Shown: piece after piece, positions 15,510 to 23,942 of the stretch
Layout of the letters: each line of letters opens with the position of its first letter
How positions within the stretch are numbered: position 1 is the first letter of the stretch
NCBI GenBank assembly: GCA_003281405.1
Contig: QCCD01000013.1
Span: 1 to 39,279 of the forward strand
Reading direction: 5' to 3'
Length of the DNA: 39,279 nucleotides
Source: Prochlorococcus sp. AG-347-K16
Lineage (GTDB): Bacteria > Cyanobacteriota > Cyanobacteriia > PCC-6307 > Cyanobiaceae
Notes under the pieces: model-generated
Seen by the model: only the letters and a program-made list of their open reading frames with translations
The model's database searches: none
Told to the model about the DNA's origin: nothing
Program-made: the position numbers and the translations under genes

Positions 15510-16903
15510 ATTAAATATTCTGCAATTTTAAGAGTGGCCAAACAATCATCTTTGTTATATTGGATAATCTTTTTTAAAAATATTTCGTTTTCTGTAATTT
15601 GATATTGAATCCACCAATAAAGTGCTTTCGAACCACTTACATTTTTCTGTACCCATTCGAACCCAAGCCAATTAGAAACAGTTTTTAAGCCATAGTTTTT
15701 TAGTGGTAATATCAAAGACTTTCTTATTAAGGTATGTAAGTCAATAAATCTTGAAGCAAGTGAATCAATTTTTTGATCACTAAAATTTAGGTTTTTAGCA
15801 ATATTAATTATTGATATTTTTTCAGTTTCTCCGTAATGCAAAACTGGCCATTCCTTGTGTGAAAAAAGTATTTCAATAATTTGCCTGTAAGATTCGCCTT
15901 TATTGTTTTTAAGATTTAAGATAGGTTCATAAATAAGATCTTCTTTTTTGATAGACAAATTATTTACTTTTAAAAATCCATATAAAAAATCATGTTTTTC
16001 ATTTGGATTTGACTCAATATCAAATATATAAAATCCCGAACATATTTTTTCTAGTAGATCGTTATTATTATTTTTATTAGAAATGAAATATGGTTCTCCA
16101 GAGATATATGCTTGTGCTTGCTTTACAAATATGGATGCTTTTTCATTCTTTTGATCGTTGAATTGAGATAATTTCTCTCCAAGTTGTTTTTCGTTATAAG
16201 AAGCTAATGTTTGGGTATTAATTATTCCTTTTGCTTTGAGTAATAAGGCCGTTTTGGACCCTATTCCGTCTATATCTGTTAGATATCCATTTTCTTTTGC
16301 TTCTTTGTCACAAAATTTTTGCCAGGAACAAATAGTACATTTTTTTCTATCATGAGTTATTTCTGGTATAGATCCCTCCAAGCATTCATTCAAATTTAAT
16401 AAAACATTTAAAACTTTTTTTCTTAATTTTTTATTTAAATAAATTTCTTCAACTTTAACTTTTTTATCAAAATTTGAAATAACTAATCCATTCTCAATTT
16501 TAGATTCTTGAAAAGATTCCAACAGCATAGAACAAAAAGCTAAGTCGAATAAATGTTCTTTTGTTGTTTTGTGGCCTAACTTATAAACAGCAGGTAAATA
16601 TTTATATTGTCCCCATTTACTTTTACCTTTAGTCTTTACAAGTAATTGTGGACGTATTTCTGCTTCTATATTTTTGAAAAGATTCCCTTTGATTTTTAAT
16701 CCAATTACCCCTTGATAACCATTTTCACAGGCTTTTAATCCTGTATATATTTCACCATTGCAAAATTCAGAAAAAATTTTAAACTGATTAATTTTATCTA
16801 TAGCTTTATGGGGAGACCAAACTTCATAAGATTTTTTACCCTTAAAATCGAGCCATGCTTTTCTTTTGCATCTTGTAAAACTTTTTAAATGAAGAGAATT
16901 CAA
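15485..16903 (-). CDS. TM0106-type RecB-like nuclease with Fe-S cysteines, HhH and RNase H-like domain
   Basis: This 472-aa protein matches the TM0106 RecB-like putative nuclease family. C12 (SFTRCKRKAWLDF) together with C189, C192 and C198 (RKKCTICSWQKFC) forms the four-cysteine iron-sulfur pattern shared by RecB/AddB/Cas4-type nucleases. A helix-hairpin-helix follows (IDGIGSKTALLLKAKGI, about 209-225). The C-terminal half is a DnaQ/RNase H-like fold: FYIFDIESNPNEKHDFLYGF (acidic DxE), a central SRFIDLHTLIRKSL segment, LKNYGLKTVSNWLGF, and YNKDDCLATLKIAEYL with the last Asp pair. The expected D/E-x-K around residues 103-108 reads YLPAVYK, so the first nuclease centre looks altered. Its cellular role is unknown; DNA repair or RNA processing are guesses. 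Confidence 0.82.
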   Translation of the reverse strand: MNSLHLKSFTRCKRKAWLDFKGKKSYEVWSPHKAIDKINQFKIFSEFCNGEIYTGLKACENGYQGVIGLKIKGNLFKNIEAEIRPQLLVKTKGKSKWGQYKYLPAVYKLGHKTTKEHLFDLAFCSMLLESFQESKIENGLVISNFDKKVKVEEIYLNKKLRKKVLNVLLNLNECLEGSIPEITHDRKKCTICSWQKFCDKEAKENGYLTDIDGIGSKTALLLKAKGIINTQTLASYNEKQLGEKLSQFNDQKNEKASIFVKQAQAYISGEPYFISNKNNNNDLLEKICSGFYIFDIESNPNEKHDFLYGFLKVNNLSIKKEDLIYEPILNLKNNKGESYRQIIEILFSHKEWPVLHYGETEKISIINIAKNLNFSDQKIDSLASRFIDLHTLIRKSLILPLKNYGLKTVSNWLGFEWVQKNVSGSKALYWWIQYQITENEIFLKKIIQYNKDDCLATLKIAEYLIKDQLKKN

Positions 16904-16983
16904 ATTATTTTTTAAGGGCGGTTTTAATATTTACACATATAAATTAGTATAGATAATTAAAAGAATTCAAGGAAATTTTAAAT

Positions 16984-18432
16984 TTGACAGCTGATAAATT
17001 AGACAAGATAAAATTTGGAACTGATGGTTGGAGAGGAATTATTGGTTTTGACTTTAACCTGTCCAATCTTTCAAGAGTTGTTGTCGCTGCATGTCAGGAG
17101 TTGCATTATCAATATTATAAAAAAGTTAATTCAAAGAAAATTATTATTGGATATGATCGCAGATTTATGGCTTGTGAATTCGCCAAGCAAATAGCGCCTT
17201 TTGTAAGAGGATGTGGTTTCGAACCGATCTTATCTGATAGCTTTGTTACAACACCCTCTTGTAGTTTCTATGCCAAAGAAGTCGGTTGTCTTGGAGCGTT
17301 AGTAATTACAGCAAGTCATAATCCATATAATTGGCTAGGTCTGAAAATAAAGAGCTTTAATGGATGTTCTGTTGACGAATCTTTTACAAGTGAAGTTGAA
17401 AAAAGATTAATGCTTGGAAATTCAATTGAAAAAATAGATGGTGTTAATCAATTGGTAGATATTAAGAAATTTCATTTAGATAGAATTAAATCACTTTTTG
17501 ATATTGACTATATTTCCAAGAGATTAAAAAAAATGAAATTGAGAATTTATGTAGATTCAATGCATGGTTCAGCTGCAAATTGTATGGCTGAGATTTTTGC
17601 TTCTAATGATTTAGAAGTTATTTCAGAAATAAGAAAAGATGCTGATCCTCTTTTTGGAGGAAAACCTCCTGAACCTCTTTTGAATTATGCAGATGATCTA
17701 AAACAAATACTAATTAAAAATTCAATAAATGAAGTGAAAACTTTAGGAATTATATTTGATGGTGATGGTGATAGAATTGCGGCAATTGATGAAAAAGGCA
17801 GATACTCTAGTACTCAAGATTTACTCCCATACTTTATTAACTATTTGGGCGAAATCAAAAATAATTCTTATCCAGTTTTAAAGACTGTTAGTGGTTCAGA
17901 TATTATTAAAAATATATCAGAGAGTCAAAATAGAGATGTTTTTGAACTTCCAGTTGGCTTTAAATATATTGCTGAAAAAATGATCAAAGAAAAAATATTT
18001 ATTGGAGGAGAGGAATCTGGGGGAGTTGGTTTTGGTGACTTTATGCCTGAAAGAGATGCGCTATATGCAGCGATGGTTTTATTAAATGGAATTGCTGAAA
18101 AATCTCAATATTTATGTGAAACCTTAGATGAAATTCAAGAAGATTTTGGGCCAAGTTTTTATAAAAGAATTGATATTAAATTTCCAAATCAGTTAGAAAA
18201 AAATAACGTAAAACAATTTATCATAGATAATATTCCTGAGAATATTAATAATCACAAGCTAAAAAGTATCTCAAAAATCGATGGAATAAAGTTGAGAATT
18301 GATAAAAATTTTTGGCTTCTTTTTAGGTTTTCAGGAACGGAACCTCTTTTAAGGTTATATTGTGAAGCACCAAAAGAATCTTATCTAATTGAAGTATTAG
18401 AGTGGGGTCAAGAATTTATAAATTTGGCATGA
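16984..18432 (+). CDS. Phosphoglucomutase/phosphomannomutase family protein
   Basis: This alpha-D-phosphohexomutase is 482 aa, with four domains. The active serine is S111 in ITASHNPYNWLGLK, the metal loop is IFDGDGDRIAAID (about 255-267), sugar binding is GGEESGGVGFGDF, and the C-terminal phosphate loop is RFSGTEPLLRLY. The start is TTG at 16984, giving TADKLDKIKFGTDGWRG; the conserved FGTDGWRG confirms it. It interconverts hexose 1- and 6-phosphates; whether glucose or mannose is preferred cannot be read from sequence. The stop overlaps the start of the ITPase gene (ATGA), so the two are probably translationally coupled. Confidence 0.92.
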   Translation: MTADKLDKIKFGTDGWRGIIGFDFNLSNLSRVVVAACQELHYQYYKKVNSKKIIIGYDRRFMACEFAKQIAPFVRGCGFEPILSDSFVTTPSCSFYAKEVGCLGALVITASHNPYNWLGLKIKSFNGCSVDESFTSEVEKRLMLGNSIEKIDGVNQLVDIKKFHLDRIKSLFDIDYISKRLKKMKLRIYVDSMHGSAANCMAEIFASNDLEVISEIRKDADPLFGGKPPEPLLNYADDLKQILIKNSINEVKTLGIIFDGDGDRIAAIDEKGRYSSTQDLLPYFINYLGEIKNNSYPVLKTVSGSDIIKNISESQNRDVFELPVGFKYIAEKMIKEKIFIGGEESGGVGFGDFMPERDALYAAMVLLNGIAEKSQYLCETLDEIQEDFGPSFYKRIDIKFPNQLEKNNVKQFIIDNIPENINNHKLKSISKIDGIKLRIDKNFWLLFRFSGTEPLLRLYCEAPKESYLIEVLEWGQEFINLA

Positions 18433-19016
18433 AAATAAGGATGAAAAATTTATATTTAGCTAGTAAGAATAAAGGTAAAATTGAAGAATATAAGAAATTG
18501 CTTGCTGGAGTTAATTGTAAATTGTTACTCCAGCCAGAATCATTAGAAGTTGAAGAGGATGGACTGACCTTTAGAGAAAATGCAATTAAAAAAGCGAGTG
18601 AAGTTTCGAGAAAAATGAATAATTTTTCAATAGCAGATGATTCAGGAATTTGTATTGAAGCACTAGGTGGTAAGCCTGGCATTTACTCTTCTAGATATGC
18701 AGAAAATGATCAGAAGAGAATTGAACGAGTTTTAAGAGAACTTGATGGAGTTCAAAATAGAAGTGCTTTCTTTATTGCCAATATTTGTGTTTGTTCCCCA
18801 AATGGTGCAGTTATTATTGAATCTGAGGCCAAATGTCATGGCAATATCATTTTGAACTCCAGAGGAAAAAGTGGTTTTGGGTATGACCCAATTTTTGAGG
18901 AGAGTTCTACCAGATTAACTTTCGCAGAAATGAATAATGATATTAAAGACTCTTGTAGTCATAGAGGTAAAGCATTAAAAAAAATTATTCCAGATTTAAT
19001 TGAAATTTTTTCTTAA
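18429..19016 (+). CDS. rdgB: XTP/dITP pyrophosphatase (RdgB/HAM1, ITPase)
   Basis: This enzyme removes non-canonical purine nucleotides such as ITP and XTP by hydrolysing them to monophosphates. From the ATG at 18429 it is 195 aa. Motifs are LASKNKGKIEEYKKLL, FRENAIKKA, IADDSGICIEALGGKPGIYSSRY and GFGYDPIFEE, with SHRGKALKK near the C-terminus. The frame is open upstream, but the ATGA overlap with the mutase stop makes 18429 the likely start; 18441 is also possible. It ends two bases before the convergent carotenoid oxygenase stop. Confidence 0.94.
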   Translation: MKIRMKNLYLASKNKGKIEEYKKLLAGVNCKLLLQPESLEVEEDGLTFRENAIKKASEVSRKMNNFSIADDSGICIEALGGKPGIYSSRYAENDQKRIERVLRELDGVQNRSAFFIANICVCSPNGAVIIESEAKCHGNIILNSRGKSGFGYDPIFEESSTRLTFAEMNNDIKDSCSHRGKALKKIIPDLIEIFS

Positions 19017-19018
19017 AT

Positions 19019-20503
19019 TCAATTAACCCAAGATCCATGAAGGCCATGAGGAATTGAAATTGGTAATTCATAAACAGCTAATTCTTTTAAGTCTTTTGCA
19101 TCTAATATCACTAAATCGCTTCCTCTTCTTTCTCCGTTCCATAGAAGTATAAATAAAAATCCCTCATCTTCATTTGAAGAGTTTTCTGATGGAACCATAA
19201 TTGGTTCACTAACAAAACCACTTGGACCTGCAGACCAATAAATCTCTTCCTTAGAAGTTAAATTTATTTTTTTTATTGCTTGAAGTGGAGCGTTCCCAAG
19301 CTTTTGAGATGTGCTTGCCATCCAACTAGAAGTTGCTTTTAATCCTAAGTTTTTAGGATTAACTACAGCAAATTCACAACATTGTTCACTGAGAGTTTCA
19401 AGTTCACAAGTTTTTGTCTTTAGATCGATAATTGATCTTTTCAGTTTTCCTTCTGGATATTTATCAAAGTCAATATCTCTAAAATTCTCGTCCGGACCAA
19501 CTGATGGGAAATCATCATAAAAAATACTATCTAATACGATTTTGGAATCTTTTTCAAATGCATTTACATGATGAAAAACGAATCCTTCTGGTGCATCTAT
19601 TGTTAAAGGAGGCTGTCCCCTAAATAATCCACTTTCTCTGGGGATAATAAAAAACTTTGCCTTTTTATTTGGGTTTGACTTTAGACATTGAGCTGCTCCT
19701 CTTTGACCCATTACAAATGGAAGAGGATTGAAATCAATAGCATTCTGTAAAAATATTGCCCAATTAGTTGTAATTGCGAAATCATGAAGGAATGCAAAGC
19801 CATTAAAAGTATCTTTCCTGTCAAAAATGAGCTCTCCAGAATTTGTACCAGCATTATCAAATTCCATTAATCTAATGGTACTTTTTGGCCCGGTTTGTAC
19901 TCCAAAAGTGACTAAAAGTTCTGAAGATGCATTTGAGTTTAGGTCTGTTTTGGGATGAGCACTGAATGCTTCGTTAGGTTTGAGTGCCCCATTTAATGTT
20001 GTTAAACCAATAGTTTCAAGACTATCAGGATCCATTGCATGTGGACCTGCTGCTTCCCATAATGCGAGAATTTCATCTCCTAATTTAATGACATGTGTAT
20101 TAGCGATATTCTTGAATTTTAGATCTAATGCATTATTTAAAATTCCTCCATTCTTTTGTGTTCCAAAAACACCTCTATAAATAAATTTATCTACTTTTTT
20201 TTCTTCCAAATAGCCTTTAGTTTTAACAAATCTATTTGTTAAGAATGGCTGACCATTTTCGAATTTTATGGATGTTATCATTCCATCACCATCAAATGGA
20301 TGATGAACCCATTGTCCACCTCTCTCTAATATCCCTGGTCCATTTCTTAATAATGTTCCATTTAAATTTTTAATATTATTACCTTTGCTAATTTTTAGAG
20401 GCTCTTTGGTAAGCTCCTTTTCTACATTTTGATATGCACTTGACCAATCTTCTTTATTAAAAATTTTAAATTCATCAATTTTTTTAGCTTGTAAATTAGT
20501 CAC
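19019..20503 (-). CDS. Carotenoid oxygenase (CCD family)
   Basis: This nonheme-iron carotenoid or apocarotenoid cleavage dioxygenase has a seven-bladed propeller fold. Using the TTG-start numbering (507 aa from 20542), the four likely iron histidines are H196 (FSAHPKTD), H253 (FLHDFAI), the FHHVNAFE segment (324/325) and H502 (PHGLHGSWV). Also typical are GTLLRNGPG, HPFDGDGMI and LWEAAGPHAMDP. The frame opens with TTG at 20542, but the GTG at 20503 (MTNLQAKKIDE, 494 aa) fits the family better, so I use it. The product could be retinal or another apocarotenoid; the substrate is not deducible. hisB lies upstream on the same strand. Confidence 0.92.
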   Translation of the reverse strand: MTNLQAKKIDEFKIFNKEDWSSAYQNVEKELTKEPLKISKGNNIKNLNGTLLRNGPGILERGGQWVHHPFDGDGMITSIKFENGQPFLTNRFVKTKGYLEEKKVDKFIYRGVFGTQKNGGILNNALDLKFKNIANTHVIKLGDEILALWEAAGPHAMDPDSLETIGLTTLNGALKPNEAFSAHPKTDLNSNASSELLVTFGVQTGPKSTIRLMEFDNAGTNSGELIFDRKDTFNGFAFLHDFAITTNWAIFLQNAIDFNPLPFVMGQRGAAQCLKSNPNKKAKFFIIPRESGLFRGQPPLTIDAPEGFVFHHVNAFEKDSKIVLDSIFYDDFPSVGPDENFRDIDFDKYPEGKLKRSIIDLKTKTCELETLSEQCCEFAVVNPKNLGLKATSSWMASTSQKLGNAPLQAIKKINLTSKEEIYWSAGPSGFVSEPIMVPSENSSNEDEGFLFILLWNGERRGSDLVILDAKDLKELAVYELPISIPHGLHGSWVN

Positions 20504-20575
20504 AACAGAATAATTACTATAACTATATTCGCCAAAAATCAACTGAATTGTGGATGATTCGTAAAAATTCCTATT

Positions 20576-21181
20576 TTATTGATTCTCTAACATTCCTTTA
20601 CTGCTTGGAATTGAATCAGATCTTCTTATATCTATTTCGGTAGCCATTCTCATTGCTCTTGAAAAAGCTTTAAAGCACGCTTCAACTATGTGATGTGAAT
20701 TACTACCTCGTATTTGATTAATATGCAGAGTAATACCGCTATTGTTTACAAAGGCAATAAAAAACTCTCTTACTAATTCAGTATCATAATTTCCTATTCT
20801 AGGGGCTTTTAATTGAAGTTCATAAGATAGATGCGGTCTACCAGAGCAGTCTAAAGTGACTTGAACTAATGCTTCATCTAATGGGGCAAAGAAATGTCCA
20901 AATCTGCTTATGCCTTTTCTTTCTCCCAAGGCTTTTGAAAATGCTTTGCCTAATGCGATTCCTACATCTTCATTTGTATGGTGATCATCAATATGGGTAT
21001 CTCCAATTGCTTTTATTTTTAAATCGAACAAACCATGACTGGATATTTGATGAAGCATATGATCTAAGAATGGTATCCCGGTATCAATCTCAGAAATTCC
21101 ATTTCCATCTAAGTTTATAAATACAGAAATATCTGTTTCATTTGTTTTTCTTTTTATTTCAGATTGCCTTAGAGATGACAT
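20576..21181 (-). CDS. hisB: Imidazoleglycerol-phosphate dehydratase HisB
   Basis: HisB catalyses the sixth step of histidine synthesis. The 201-aa protein carries both repeated half-domains with metal-binding histidine motifs: [20 protein letters not shown] and [21 protein letters not shown] in the first half, and [22 protein letters not shown] in the second. The conserved C-terminal SKGMLE is present. It is monofunctional, without the phosphatase half found in E. coli. fabI starts on the same strand and ends 20 bases before it, so fabI-hisB are probably one transcript. Confidence 0.97.
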   Translation of the reverse strand: MSSLRQSEIKRKTNETDISVFINLDGNGISEIDTGIPFLDHMLHQISSHGLFDLKIKAIGDTHIDDHHTNEDVGIALGKAFSKALGERKGISRFGHFFAPLDEALVQVTLDCSGRPHLSYELQLKAPRIGNYDTELVREFFIAFVNNSGITLHINQIRGSNSHHIVEACFKAFSRAMRMATEIDIRRSDSIPSSKGMLENQ

Positions 21182-21201
21182 TTTTATGCAAAATACTTAG
21201 T

Positions 21202-21984
21202 TTACATTCCATTAATGCAGTAACCCGCATCAACATAAATTGTTTGGCCTGAAATGCCGCTAGAGAGATCACTTAATAAAAAAGCAGCTGTATTGCCTAC
21301 TTCTGTTTGAGTGACTGTTCTGCGTAAAGGAGCCTTTTCTTCAACATTGTGAATCATATCTAAAATGCCACCTATAGCAGAACTCGCAAGTGTTCTTATA
21401 GGCCCAGCACTTATTGCGTTAACTCTGACTTGTTTTTGGGGACCAAGTTCTGCAGAAAGATATCTTACTGAAGCTTCTAAAGCTGCTTTAGCAACTCCCA
21501 TCACGTTATAGTTAGGAATCGCCCTTTCTGAACCTAAATAAGTTAATGAGACAACTCCCGCACCATCACTAAAAAGTGGTTTTGCTGCTTTACATAAAGG
21601 TGCTAACGAATACGCACTTATATTAAGAGCCCTATCAAAACCCTCTGAAGTGGTAGCACTATAATCTCCAATCAATTCATCGCGTCCTGCAAATGCTAAG
21701 CAGTGAACTAATCCGTCAATTTGCCCCCAATTGTCTTTTATATTTTTAAAGATTTCTTCAATTTGAGCTGGATTTTGAACATCAAGAGGCAAAAATAACG
21801 ATGGTTTTAAAGGTTCAGTTAGTTCTCTAACTTTAGACTCGAATCTTCCCTTATCATCAGGCAAATATGTGATTCCAAGTTCTGCGCCAGCTTTTGAAAG
21901 TTGTTGAGCTATGCCCCATGCTATTGAACGATTGTTGGCAATTCCCGTAACAAGAATTTTTTTTCCAGTTAGATTTAGAAGCAT
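21202..21984 (-). CDS. fabI: Enoyl-[acyl-carrier-protein] reductase (NADH) FabI
   Basis: FabI is the last reductase of each fatty acid elongation cycle. The 260-aa SDR-type protein shows the FabI nucleotide motif VTGIANNRSIAWGIAQQL, the SYLGSERAIPNYNVMGVAKAA region with the Tyr-x6-Lys catalytic pair, NAISAGPIRTLASSAI and QTIYVDAGYCI near the end. The start codon is ATG at 21984. It diverges from the thioredoxin-fold gene across a 105-base region that contains a perfect GTA-N8-TAC motif. Confidence 0.97.
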   Translation of the reverse strand: MLLNLTGKKILVTGIANNRSIAWGIAQQLSKAGAELGITYLPDDKGRFESKVRELTEPLKPSLFLPLDVQNPAQIEEIFKNIKDNWGQIDGLVHCLAFAGRDELIGDYSATTSEGFDRALNISAYSLAPLCKAAKPLFSDGAGVVSLTYLGSERAIPNYNVMGVAKAALEASVRYLSAELGPQKQVRVNAISAGPIRTLASSAIGGILDMIHNVEEKAPLRRTVTQTEVGNTAAFLLSDLSSGISGQTIYVDAGYCINGM

Positions 21985-22019
21985 TTTATTTATTATTTCT
22001 ATTATTCTCCTATATAAAA

Positions 22020-22060
22020 GTACCTATCTTTACGGATTACTGCAAAATATACAATAATTT
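22020..22060 (+). promoter_or_regulatory. Possible NtcA-type site between fabI and the thioredoxin-fold gene
   Basis: GTA-N8-TAC occupies 22020-22033 and a TAN3T element (22055-22060) follows after 21 bases, which is class II NtcA spacing toward the plus-strand gene. A second -10 candidate TACAAT is at 22050-22055. The motif is short and such matches arise by chance in AT-rich DNA (roughly one every 3 kb by base composition), so support is weak. Confidence 0.3.
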
Positions 22061-22089
22061 TCAAATATCAAAGAATTATTAACTTGAAC

Positions 22090-22683
22090 ATGGTCAAAAC
22101 AAATTCTATGGTTTTGGAATTAGGTTTTCAATTACCGAATTTCGAAATGTTAAATGCTAATTCTTCAAAAAATGCATATTTTAATTCTCATAATCTAGAT
22201 AATCGGCATTTACTTTTAATGTTTATTTGTGCCCATTGCCCATTTGTTAAATATATTGAGAATCAAATTTTCACCTTAAGTAAAGAAATTGAAAATACAG
22301 TTCAAACAGTTGCAATTTCTAGTAATGATATTGCTACTCATCCTTCAGATTCTCCTAAAAATTTGAGATTACAAGCACAAACACAGGGATGGAGTTTTCC
22401 TTATCTATATGATGAAAATCAAAATTTTGCTAAGGAATTAAAAGCGGCTTGTACTCCTGATTTTTATCTTTTTTCAAATGAAGGATATGGTGACTTTTTA
22501 TTGTATTATCATGGCCAATTAGACGATAGTAGACCTAGTAATAATATCCCTCTATCTGGAAAAGATTTGCGCTCTGCTGTTAAAGATTTGAATCAAAATA
22601 ATTCTTATCCATCAAATCAGATACCTTCTTTAGGTTGCAATATAAAATGGTCTCCTGGTAAAGAACCAAGTTGGTTTAAATGA
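22090..22683 (+). CDS. Thioredoxin-fold redoxin protein (AhpC/TSA-like)
   Basis: From the ATG at 22090 (a TTG two codons earlier is also in frame) this is a 197-aa thioredoxin-fold protein. The redox motif is FICAHCPFVKY, a C-x-x-C near residue 54 preceding a conserved Pro. Further along are AISSNDIATHPSD, GWSFPYLYDENQNFAKEL, AACTPDFYLF and YHGQLDDSRPSN. I recognise this as the cyanobacterial and bacterial thioredoxin-family/redoxin group, often annotated AhpC/TSA. It may reduce peroxides or act as a thiol-disulfide protein, but the target is unknown. It has no signal peptide. Confidence 0.85.
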   Translation: MVKTNSMVLELGFQLPNFEMLNANSSKNAYFNSHNLDNRHLLLMFICAHCPFVKYIENQIFTLSKEIENTVQTVAISSNDIATHPSDSPKNLRLQAQTQGWSFPYLYDENQNFAKELKAACTPDFYLFSNEGYGDFLLYYHGQLDDSRPSNNIPLSGKDLRSAVKDLNQNNSYPSNQIPSLGCNIKWSPGKEPSWFK

Positions 22684-22736
22684 ATTAAAAAATTTTCCCC
22701 CCCATAGAAATAAGGTTTAGGGTTAATATATTTACT

Positions 22737-23942
22737 ATGCAGATACCTCCATTTACTTTAAATAGGCAGTACCAAGAAATTGGCTCAGAAATTGAGAGTG
22801 AGGTTTCTAAAGTTTTAAAAGGGGGCCAGTATATTGGAGGACAAGAAATTGCCAAATTTGAGGAGAGCTTTTCAACTCTGATTGGTGTTGAAAATACTAT
22901 TGGATGTAATAGTGGAACTGATGCTTTAGTATTAGCTTTGCGCGCATTAGATATTGGTGTAGGCGATGAAGTTATTACCTCATCTTTTAGCTTTTTTGCA
23001 ACTGCAGAGGCTATTAGTGCAGTTGGTGCTAATCCTGTTTTGATAGATATAGATCCAGAAACTTATCTCATTGATACTAAATTGATAGAACAAGAAATAA
23101 ATTCTAATACCAAGGCAATTATGCCAGTTCATCTATTTGGTAATGCAGTGAATATGACCTTAATAAAATCTTTGGCCAAGAAATATAACTTAAAAGTAAT
23201 CGAAGATTGTGCTCAGGCAACATGCACAATGTGGGAAAATTCCAAAGTTGGTAGTATCGGTGATATAGGCTGTTTTAGCTTTTTTCCTACTAAAAATTTA
23301 GGAGCTGCTGGAGATGGTGGAGCAGTAACAACTTCAGATCACAAGATTGCAAAAAAAATTAGAGAACTGGCTGTTCATGGCAGCCCAATAAGATATCATC
23401 ATACCCAAATTGGATATAACAGCAGACTTGATACCATTCAAGCTGCCATATTAAATATTAAAATTAAATATATTTCTAAGTGGATTAATAATCGCCAAAA
23501 AATTGCTAATAATTACCTTGATTTATTAGAAAAAAATCCATTTATTAGTTTTCCCAAAATTAGCTCTGATTCAATTTCCCATTCTTGGAATCAATTTGTT
23601 ATCAAATTAAGAAACGATAAATATTTTTTTAATAAAGATTTTTCAAATTTATTTGATACTGATTGCAAAAAATACTACTCCTTAAGGAATTTGGTAAAAC
23701 AACAACTTTTTGAAAAAGGTATAAATTCAATTATTTATTATCCAATTCCAATACACGCACAAATAGCTTACAAAAATAAAAATTTTTCTAGAACAAAACT
23801 CATTAAAACAGAGAGAATTTGTACAGAAGTTCTTAGTCTTCCAATGTTCCCTGAAATTTCTTATGAAGAGCAAGTTTATGTAGCAGAAAATTTAAATAAA
23901 GTTTTAAAAAATTGTATAGAGGAAATTCAAATTTCAGTATAA
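22737..23942 (+). CDS. DegT/DnrJ/EryC1/StrS-type aminotransferase
   Basis: This is a 401-aa PLP-dependent sugar aminotransferase-type protein. The substrate-binding N-terminus is PFTLNRQYQEIGSEIESEV. GCNSGTDALVLAL is the PLP phosphate region, EDCAQA holds the ring Asp, and the Schiff-base lysine is K186 in FSFFPTKNLGAAGDGGA. GYNSRLDTIQAAIL and HAQIAYKN fit the C-terminal domain. Family members build amino sugars for surface polysaccharides, cell wall or modified sugars. No adjacent sugar genes reveal a pathway. The 3' end overlaps the convergent photolyase gene by 16 bases. Confidence 0.9.
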   Translation: MQIPPFTLNRQYQEIGSEIESEVSKVLKGGQYIGGQEIAKFEESFSTLIGVENTIGCNSGTDALVLALRALDIGVGDEVITSSFSFFATAEAISAVGANPVLIDIDPETYLIDTKLIEQEINSNTKAIMPVHLFGNAVNMTLIKSLAKKYNLKVIEDCAQATCTMWENSKVGSIGDIGCFSFFPTKNLGAAGDGGAVTTSDHKIAKKIRELAVHGSPIRYHHTQIGYNSRLDTIQAAILNIKIKYISKWINNRQKIANNYLDLLEKNPFISFPKISSDSISHSWNQFVIKLRNDKYFFNKDFSNLFDTDCKKYYSLRNLVKQQLFEKGINSIIYYPIPIHAQIAYKNKNFSRTKLIKTERICTEVLSLPMFPEISYEEQVYVAENLNKVLKNCIEEIQISV

